DNA from: Plantago ovata
Taxonomy: Eukaryota > Streptophyta > Magnoliopsida > Lamiales > Plantaginaceae
DNA length: 64,000 bases
Reading direction: 5' to 3'
NCBI GenBank assembly: GCA_028274465.1
Contig: CM051456.1
Coordinates: forward strand, 44,824,870-44,888,869
The notes below the pieces were generated by a model. That model was not told where the DNA came from and made no database searches. It saw nothing but the letters and a program-made list of their open reading frames with translations. Positions 55,901-64,000 of this stretch are shown piece after piece. How positions within the stretch are numbered: position 1 is the first letter of the stretch; each line of letters starts with the position of its first letter. The position numbers were made by a program, and so were the translations under genes.

Positions 55901-58211
55901 TTGAGTAGCATCCTTCATTTGTTCATCCTGAAATAAATTATAATTAGACACAAGTACTAAGCTGTCAAACTTAGTTTTTATACCAAAATTATTAACTACC
56001 TGCTGAGCAGGGAGTGTTGGTTCTGGTGTAGAGGCTTCAGCAACCATCTGACTTGCATCTTGAGAAGTTTGTAGAGAAAGAATAATTTTAGCAAAAGAAC
56101 AATTTTCAGAATTTGAAGTTTTACTGATGCTTGAATTAACTACCTGCTGAGGAAGGACAGGTTGTGGCTCAGTCCTTTCAGCATTAACAGTTTCTTCAGC
56201 TTCTTGGACTGTTTCTTCAGCAGACTTCTGATTTTGCTCTATCTGAGAAAGCTGTGCGGGTTCAGAAATCTCCCTTGTCTCTGAAATGACAAGTTGAGCA
56301 GAAGCATCTTGACCTTTAAGCTCACTGCTTGTCATGAAGAGATCAATTGACTTGTTGGATGATTCTTCAATCTCCAACTCCATTTGTTTGTTTAAATCTT
56401 CCAGTACAAGCTGGACTTTGTCAATTGATGTCTTGGGTGAACTTGGGCCAGTATTCTCAGCATCAAGAGATGCGTCTTTGAATAATGCTTCTTGAGTTTC
56501 AGCAACTTCAGGAACTGGAACCATTGCTATTTCAGCAACTGGTTCTTCAGCAAGCTGGGTTTCAGCAACTTGATGAGTTGCTTGTTCAGCAACCATCTTT
56601 TCAGCAGCATCAGCAAGTGCCGCTCTTTGCAGATCAGCAGCAATATCACTTGCTGGTTCCAGAGTTGGATCATCTAAATTATCTACAATGTAGATATCTG
56701 GGAGTTGGGCAGGAATTTCATTTCCACTGCCTTGTGGTCTATTCTCAGTAGAGTTATCAACGTTGAGTTGATTGTTGAAGGCTTCCGCAAACACTTCAAC
56801 ATTGCTGATATATGTTTCAGTAATTACTTCAGCAACATCTACTGGCAAATGCGTTTCAGCATTTGTCTGGGAATTGACTGAGGAGTCTTGGACATCAGGG
56901 ACTGACTGGGAAGCCAGTGTCTTCTTTCTTTTGTTGCTTGTCCGTTTCCTCTTAGGTACGGGGTTTGCTGATGACGCTGCAGTCTGAGTGTCATCATCAG
57001 CTTTCCTCCTTTTCTTTTTAGATTTCTTCAGTTTCCCACAGTCATCTATTGTTGCCTTTTCAGCAACAGGTGTTGTACACGTACCTTGTTGATTTTCTAC
57101 AGCAGTTTCATTTGTGTTACCACCATCCACAGCAGTTTTTCATCTCTAAGTTGCTGAGTGGTAACATCTGCAGCTGTTGTATACCTTTCTTGCTGGCTTG
57201 TGCTGACAACATTTGCAGTTGTTGTCTTCTTAGTTTTCTTTCCAGCAATCTTAGGTACATTCTGCTTGTAGAAAGATCTTCCCACATTGCACACAGATTT
57301 CTTGATTGGCAATGGGTTTCTTAGCTGAATCTGAAATGTTCAAGGATATAGCATATCTTGATTCCATACATAACTGGAAAGGAAGGTGAGACCTTGTTGT
57401 CTTCTACCTTTACCTTAAACTTAGTGACACAATCGACAAGCCTGTTGAAAATGTACTTAGCCCAGTTAAGTTCCGATTTATTTTCATAGATATGCATCAG
57501 CAATGGCCATCTTCTCAGGCCTACTTGGTCAATTCCTCCAACTTGGGAGTCAAGAACTTTTATCAGTAGCAGAGCTACTAGACCAAGTGAATGACATAGA
57601 TGCTTTCTCTTAACGTGCTTTCTCCAAGTCACGGGAGCTATCTCGCCTTTCTTCATTTTGGCATTTCTGACGTCACTGTAGAATGCTTCAATTTCTTCGT
57701 CAGAAGCAGTGATGTCATCTTCAGTTCCAGTGGTTGGAATCTGAAAAATCTCCGCTAAATCAGTCCATTTCAGGACGATTTGCGTGTTCTGAACATAAGT
57801 AAGGATCACTTTTTCAGTGACTCCATTACTGTCTGTAAGGGACTGGATTTCTGCATTGTTGTAGAATTCCATTGTATTAATCATGCTCACTTGCTTAGTG
57901 CGAGCAGAGATAAAGTTCATGAGGCCTTGCTGCTTGCTAAACTCAAGCGCCTCTTCATTTTGGTCATCAAGTTCTTGTTCATAAAAGTACCTAATGTACT
58001 TTTCTTTTGCAAACCCTCCCCATTGCATCAACATCTCACACTTTGCAGTGTCAAGATATGACGGAGGCATAGGTTTTACAGTGATTCGGTCGTTTTTCAA
58101 CACAACTTTCGTTGTGTCTGGGGCCAGAGTAGTCACCGGAGCAGTGCGTGTTTCAGCACTATCAACCTTTGACGATTTTGAGGACTTAGATAACTGTCTC
58201 TTGGGAGCCAT
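52919..58211 (-). pseudogene. SIR-3 env-like 3' ORF
   Basis: Very long ORF 3' of pol, about 1760 codons from ATG 58211 (MAPKRQ). N-terminal domain 58211-57330: folded-looking sequence with MEFYNNAE and VLKWTDLAEIFQIPTTG, resembling the plant transposon-associated domain common in 3' ORFs of Athila and SIRE elements. Middle (57130-54536): low-complexity AE/Q/E/D-rich sequence with repeated (V/L)AE, three TTGETPV repeats, a UIM-like motif EDEDYQRALQNSL near 54955 and acidic runs. C-terminal domain (53600-52919): NIHGCWILKLEDLL, HASNWGMHLWVINY. Broken by frameshifts near 57320, 57100, 54540 and 53910, in-frame TAG at about 55765 and a stop near 53215. No signal peptide or transmembrane helix seen. 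Function unknown. Confidence 0.75.
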
Positions 58212-59118
58212 TTCTTATATAGAGCAAGAAAGATTGTACGAAAAGAGATAGTTTGCTTTTTGACCGGAGGTACAGTAGATTCAGGCTAGAATTTGCAGAG
58301 AAAGGAAATGTGAGTTAAAGAATTTTGTCATTTCTCTAACTCCTTTTTTATATAGTGTCTCTGGTGTGTGAGAAACTCAATCTATTTGAGCTCTCAGCAA
58401 GGGTAAACAGAGAAACACTGGAGTTAGTGGAGCCTTTGCATTGAATGCGTAGTGGCCCACTAACTAAAATCGTCAGAGCACTCTCTCTCTTTGTTTTGTT
58501 AGCCGTTAGATAAGTAACTCCTTTTAATCAATGGCCACGATTGAATTTCATGTTATGATTATTGCGAGTTTATCTGTGCCAGCTTAACGTCACAAATTGA
58601 TTTTACCGAGTAATAAGGGATAGATTTCTTGCTGAAATAGACAAGAATCTTTTCAGCGAGTTGAATTAACAATCTAGATACTTGCTGAAAGGTCCCCCTT
58701 ACTTAGATATCTCATATTTTCTTTAAGTTTAAAAGACCTTTCTGATTTCCCGTATCAGTAAATTCTTTTGCACTTGAGACATCCTTTGGTAAAATCTAAG
58801 AGATGAGCTTTGCTCTTTTTCAGAGTTCCCGTCTCAGAAAATTTCCTTTGATATCTGAATACCTGTTTCAGTATCTTTTGATTGTCTGAGTACCCATCTC
58901 AGCAATCCATAAGTTCTTTCTCTTACTGAGTGCCTGTCTCAGCAAGTGGTCAAGTTTCCTAACAAATACCCGTTTTGAAGGAATTACTTGCTGAATGCCT
59001 GTTTCAGCAATCATGTAGTGACTTATCATTTCTTAGAAGAAATCAGTGACTTGGTCTTTTAGACAGGAATACTTTGGCTTGCTGAATACCTGTTTCAGCA
59101 TTCTGCCAAGTGTATCCT
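58212..59118 (-). other. SIR-3 pol/env-like spacer with repeated hairpins
   Basis: Noncoding. 58220-58680 is the leader of the env-like ORF. 58760-59110 holds about seven degenerate copies of a 19-23 nt motif, best as TTGCTGAATGCCTGTTTCAGCAA (split here: TTGCTGAA, spacer TGCCTG, T, TTCAGCAA), each an imperfect palindrome (58853-58880, 58888-58905, 58928-58945, 58990-59012, 59082-59102). Confidence 0.65.
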
Positions 59119-61231
59119 TTATTGAGGTAGTTCAATCAATCCAAGGTTATACCTTAGCATTGCGAACCTATTATCCGGTAGGGGCTTGGTAAAGATGTCA
59201 GCAAGCTGATCTTCAGTGCCTACTTTCACAACCTCAATATCACCTTTTTCCACATGATCTCTAATGAAATGATGTCTAATATCAATGTGCTTGGTCCTAG
59301 AGTGAAACTTAGGATTTTGCGTAATTGCAATAGCACTTGTATTATCACAAAAGATTGGTGTTTTCTTTGCAGAAATACCATAATCTCTTAATTGTTGCTG
59401 AATCCATAGGATATGAGCTGTGCAACAACTAGCTGCAATGTATTCAGATTCAGTAGATGAATTGGCGACACAAGTTTGCTTCTTGCTGAACCATGATATT
59501 AATCTAGTACCAAAAACTGACGAGTTCCAGAGGTACTTTTTCTATCAAGAGTTGATCCACCATGATCAGCATCAGAATAGCCAACCAATTCAAGTCCAGA
59601 ATCTTTAGGATACCATAATCCAACATTGACTGTACCTTTAACATATTTCAGTATCTTGATTGCCTTTTTGTAGTGTGATTCTCTTGGATCAGATTGGAAT
59701 CTTGCACACACACAAACAGCATACTGAATGTCAGGTCTACTTTTGTTAGATACAACAAGGAACCAATGAGCTTCCTATACTTGTGTTCTTCAACACTTTT
59801 GTCCTCTTTAGTATAGCCCAATTTGGTACCAACACTCATAGGGATCTTTTCAGGTTTCTCATCCTCTTTGATCCTAACTTTATGAGCATTTCTTTCGCAT
59901 ACTTTGCTTGATTTATGAATATTCCATCTTTGAGTTGTTTGACTTGCAACCCTAGGAAGTAATTCAATTTTCCCATCATACTCATTTCAAACTTATTAGT
60001 CATGAGTTTGGCAAAATCATCACAAAGTTGCTTGTCCTAAGATCCAAAAATTATGTCATCCACATAAATTTGAACTAAGATTAATTTACCATCATGGTTC
60101 ATGGTAAATAATGTTTTGTCAACTTCACCTTTCTTGAAACCATTTTCCAGCAAGAACTTAGCCAAGGTATCATACCATGCTCTAGGTGCTTGCTTTAGAC
60201 CATATACAACTTTCTGAAGGCTTGTATACCATCTTGATTTCTGAGGGAAGTTCAAAGCCAGGGGGTTGTTCTAGGTAGACTTCTTCAGCAAGTTCACCAT
60301 TTAAGAATGCACTTTTAACATCCATTTGGTAAACAATGAAGTCATTGTGAGCAGCAAAGGCCAAGAAAAGCCTAATTGCATTCAATCTTGCAACTGGAGC
60401 GTAAGACTCATCATAGTCCAATCCTTCAGTCTGACAGTAACCTTGAGCAACTAAGCGTGCTTTTTTTTCTTGTTACTTCACCAGACTCGCTCAGCTTGTT
60501 TCTGAACACCCACTTTGTACCAATAGCTTTCTTTATTTCAGCAAGTGGCACAAGTTTCCAGACTTTGTTTCTTTCAAATTGATCCAATTCTTCTTGCATT
60601 GCCTTTATCCATTCAGAATGCTTCAAAGCTTCTTCTATGGTTTTAGGTTCAATTCTGAAACAAAGCAAGAGAACAAGATTCTACTTCTACGACAGTTGCT
60701 TCTTCAGCAAGTCTTGAGTAGCTTTGGATCTAGTCACTTGGCGTTTATTAATATCGCCAATCATATCCGTAGAGGGATGATCTCTAATCCATTTATTAAC
60801 AGGTTTCCTGTTTGTTGGATCAGGATATGTTGCTCATCAGCATGTGACTCTTCAGTATGTACTTGTTCAGTACTACTGGGAATTTGTGTCTCTGCTGAGA
60901 TTTGTTCGTCAGCAACTGCTTGTTCAGCATTGCTGGATTGAGGTATTTCATCAGGCAACTTCCGGAGCAACCGCTTCTTTGCTGGAAATTCTTTGTCGTG
61001 AACTATATTATCTTGTCATGAATCGGGGAGGAGAGTCATTGTCAGAATCATCATTTAGTTCAATTGACTTGATTTGCCTAGCATCAGTTCAGTTCTTTGC
61101 TCATGTATGATTAGCTTTTTTCATACATTCTGATATTTCTTCTTCAGCAGGCACACCTGTGACTTTTCGTTAGATACTAGAATATAACATGACAAAGATT
61201 TCTTCCAATTTTGTGCCTTTTTGTTTGTAAC
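59119..61231 (-). pseudogene. pol: SIR-3 pol, reverse transcriptase and RNase H (Ty1/copia)
   Basis: Copia reverse transcriptase: WIKAMQEELDQFERNKVW near 60600, KAIGTKWVFRNK near 60510, [15 protein letters not shown] near 60390, [24 protein letters not shown] near 60300 shortened by divergence, [11 protein letters not shown] near 60190 and catalytic YVDD at 60055-60066. RNase H: GYSDADHGGSTLDRKSTSG near 59560, STESEY near 59450, CDNTSAIAI near 59340, then HIDIRHHFIRDHV and stop TAA at 59121-59119. At least four frameshifts (near 60460, 60240, 60040, 59700) break it. 60700-61230 is the linker between integrase and reverse transcriptase; integrase is beyond the gap. Motif wording and the 3' ORF fit SIRE/Maximus. 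Confidence 0.88.
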
Positions 61232-61331
61232 NNNNNNNNNNNNNNNNNNNNNNNNNNNNNNNNNNNNNNNNNNNNNNNNNNNNNNNNNNNNNNNNNNNNN
61301 NNNNNNNNNNNNNNNNNNNNNNNNNNNNNNN
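61232..61331. other. assembly gap, 100 N
   Basis: Exactly 100 N, the conventional placeholder for a scaffold gap of unknown size. ORFs spanning it are artefacts. Confidence 0.99.
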
Positions 61332-64000
61332 GTGTTTGGGTTTCTGGTGCAGAGGCTCAGCAACCATCTACTTGCATCTTGAGAAGTTTGTAGAGAAAGA
61401 ATATGTTAGCAAAAGAACAATTTTCAGAATTTGAAGTTTTTACTGTGCTTGAATTAAACTACCGCATACCTGACCTGCTGAGGAAGGACAGTTGTGGCGC
61501 AGTCCTTTCAGATTAACAGTTTCTTCAAGCTTCTTGGACTGTTTTCTTCAGCAGACTTCTGATTTTGCTCTATCTGAGAAAGCGGTGCGGTTTCAAATCT
61601 CCCTTGTCTCTGAATTGACAAGTTGAGCAGAAGCAACTTGACCTTTAAGCTCACTGCTTGTCATGAAGAGATCAATTGACTTGTTGGATGATTCTTCAAT
61701 CTCCAACTCCATTTGTTTGCTTAAATCTTCCAGTACAAGATGGACTTTGTCAATTGAAGTCTTGGTGAACTTGGGCCAGTATTCTCAGCATCAAGAGAGA
61801 TGCGTCTTTGAATATGCTTCTGTGAGTTTCAGCAACTTCAGGAACTGGACCATTGCATCTCAGCAACTGGTCCATCAGCAAGCTGGGTTCAGCAACTTGA
61901 TGAGTTGCTTGTTCAGCAACCATCTTTTCAGCACATCAGCAAGTGCCGCTCTTTGCAGATCAGCGCAATTGCTTACTGGTTCCATGGTTTGATCATCTAG
62001 ATTATCTACAATGTAGATATCTGGGACTTGGGCAGGAATTTCATTTCCACTGCCTTGTGGTCTATTCTCAGTAGAGTTATCAACGTTAAGTTGATTGTTG
62101 AAGGCTTCCGCAACACTTCAAATTGCTGATGTATTTTCAGTAATTATTTCTTCAGCAACATCTACTGGCAAATTGTTTTCAGCATTTGTCTGGGAATTGA
62201 CTGAGGAGTCTTGGACATTGGGGACTGACTGAGAAGCCAGTGTCTTCTTTCTTTTGTTACTTGTCCGTTTCCTCTTAGGTACGGGATTTGCTGATGACGC
62301 TGCAGTCTGAGTGTCATCATCAGTAGTTATTTATCTTTTTCTTTTTAGATTTCTCCATTTTCCCAGAGTCATCTATTGTTGCATTTTCAGCAACGGCTGT
62401 TGTACACGTACCTTGTTGATTTTCTACAGCAGTTTCATTTGTGTTTACCACCATCCACAGCAGTTTTCATCTCTAAGTTGCTGAGTGGTAACATCTGCAG
62501 CTGTTGTATAACTTTCTTGCTGGCTTGTGCTGACAACATTTGCAGTTGTTGTCTTCTTGGATTTCTTTCTTTCCAGCAATCTTAGGTACATTCTGCTTGT
62601 AGAAAGATCTTCCCACATTGCACACAGATTTTCTTGATTGGCAATGGGTTTCTTAGCTGAATCCTGAAATTTTCAGGATATAGCATATCTTGATTCCATA
62701 CATAACTGGAAAGGAAGGTGAGACCTTGTTTGTCTTCTACCTTTACCTTAAACTAGTAACACAATCAACAAGCCTTTGAAAATGTACTTAGCCCAGTTAA
62801 GTTCCGATTTATTTTCATGGATATGCATCAGCAATGGCCATCTTCTCAGGCCTACTTGGTCAATTCCTCCAACTTGGGAGTCAAGAATTTTAATCAGTAG
62901 CAAGAGCTACTAGACCAAGTGAATGGCAGAGATGCTTTCTCTTAACGTGCTTTGTCCAAGTCACGGGAGCTATCTCGCCTTTCTTCATTTTTGGCATTTC
63001 TGACGTCACTGTAGAAGCTTCAATTTCTTCGTCAGAAGCAGTGACGTCATCTTCAGTTCCAGTGGTTGGAATCTGAAAAATCTCCGCTAAATCAGTCCAT
63101 TTCAGGACGATTTGCGTGTTCTGAACATAAGTAAGGATCACTTTTTCAGTGACTCCATTACTGTCTGTAAGGGACTGGATTTCTGCATTGTTGTAGAATT
63201 CCATGTATCAATCATGCTCACTTGCTTAGTGCGAGCAGAGATAAAGTTCATGAGGCCTTGCTGCTTGATGAACTCAAGCGCCTCTTCATTTTGGTCATCA
63301 AGTTCTTGTTCATAAAAGTACCTAATGTACTTTTCTTTTGCAAACCCTCCCATTGCATCAACATCTCACACTTTGCAGTGTCAAGATATGACGGAGGCAT
63401 AGGTTTTACAGTGATTCGGTCGTTTTTCAACACAACTTTCGTTGTGTCTGGGGCCAGAGTAGTCACCGGAGCAGTGCGTGTTTCAGCACTATCAACCTTT
63501 GACGATTTTGAGGACTTTGATAACTGTCTCTTGGGAGCCATTTCTTATATAGAGCAAGAAATTGTACGAAAAAGATAGTTTGCTTTTTGACCGGAGGTAC
63601 AGTAGTTTCAGGCTAGAAATTGCAGAGAAGGAAATGTGAGTTAAAGAATTTTGTCATTTCTCTAACTCCTTCTTTATATAGTGTCTCTGGTGTGTGAGAA
63701 CTCAATCGATTTGAGCTCTCAGCAAGGGTAAAACAGAGAAACACTGGAGATAGTGGAGCCTTTGCATTGAATGCGTAGTGGCCCACTAACTAAAACCGTC
63801 AGAGCACTCTCTCTCTTTGTTTTGTTAGCCGTTAGATTAATAACTCCTTTAATCAATGGCCACGATTGAATTTCATGTCATGATTATTGCGAGTTTATCT
63901 GTGCCAGCTTAACGTCACAAATTGATTTTACCGAGTAATAAGGGATAGATTGCTTGCTGAAATAGACAAGAATCTTTTCAGCGAGTTTGAATTAACAATC
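61332..64000 (-). pseudogene. second copy of SIR env-like 5' half and leader, indel-rich
   Basis: Nearly the same sequence as 56014-58680 of SIR-3, from the same ATG (63541, MAPKRQ) through the leader, but with many one- and two-base indels (for example near 61500, 61790, 61850, 62100, 62750, 63205 and 63350). Its place upstream of pol in the minus direction is wrong for one element, and no LTR lies between. Most likely a collapsed or unpolished duplicate at the gap, or a second haplotype; a second element is less likely. Confidence 0.8.

Noticed and set aside
52919..58211. True envelope glycoprotein
   Set aside because: No signal peptide, transmembrane helix or cleavage site is visible; only the position after pol suggests env.
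61121..61393. ORFs spanning the N gap
   Set aside because: Artefacts of translating N.

Overview
The window is nuclear DNA of a flowering plant, most likely a eudicot. The evidence is the mix of plant LTR-retrotransposon lineages (Athila and Tat in Ty3/gypsy, SIRE/Maximus in Ty1/copia, a Cassandra-like TRIM with a 5S rRNA-derived LTR), a Mutator-like (MULE) transposase with plant-type introns, and several intron-containing B3-domain (REM-like) genes. The species cannot be named from the sequence. There are no bacterial-style operons, CRISPR arrays, tRNA genes or functional rRNA genes. Nearly every large ORF is a decayed transposon gene; the one gene that reads cleanly is a small two-exon GRF-zinc-finger gene (47130-47686).

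Element names used here: ATH-0 to ATH-4 are Athila-lineage, gag-protease-only elements with 1.2-1.3 kb LTRs running TGATGAA...TTCATCA; SIR-1 to SIR-3 are SIRE-type copia elements with about 1.6 kb LTRs running TGTTAGG...CCAACA; TAT-1 is a Tat-lineage gypsy fragment.

Layout. 1-24535 is a nest: SIR-2 (+) has SIR-1 (-) in its 3' env-like ORF; SIR-1 carries ATH-0 in its gag and the tandem ATH-1/ATH-2 array in its 5' LTR; ATH-3 (-) sits in the SIR-2 3' LTR with a perfect 5-bp target-site duplication (TSD) CTGCT; a Cassandra-like TRIM sits inside ATH-3 gag with TSD CTACT. 24536-30934 holds unrecognised DNA, a tandem repeat split by a solo ATH LTR (TSD CCGGA) and the 5' half of TAT-1 (-). 30935-39144 is ATH-4, a longer ATH element with an extra 2 kb block. 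39145-51058 is the gene-like island: a two-B3-domain gene (-), a B3 fragment (+), a solo ATH LTR (TSD ACAGT), a decayed two-B3-domain gene (+), the GRF gene (-) and a decayed MULE transposase (-). 51059-61231 is SIR-3 (-): 3' LTR, env-like ORF, spacer and reverse transcriptase/RNase H. A 100-N gap follows, and 61332-64000 repeats the SIR-3 env-like region almost exactly but with many small indels, which looks like an assembly duplicate.

How the parts work together: no ATH copy shows reverse transcriptase, RNase H or integrase, so the family would depend on a full Athila element elsewhere; its LTR promoter carries an unusual palindrome array just upstream of the TATA box. SIR-3 retains catalytic motifs but is frameshifted. 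Expression, if any, is most plausible for the GRF gene and perhaps the minus-strand B3 gene.
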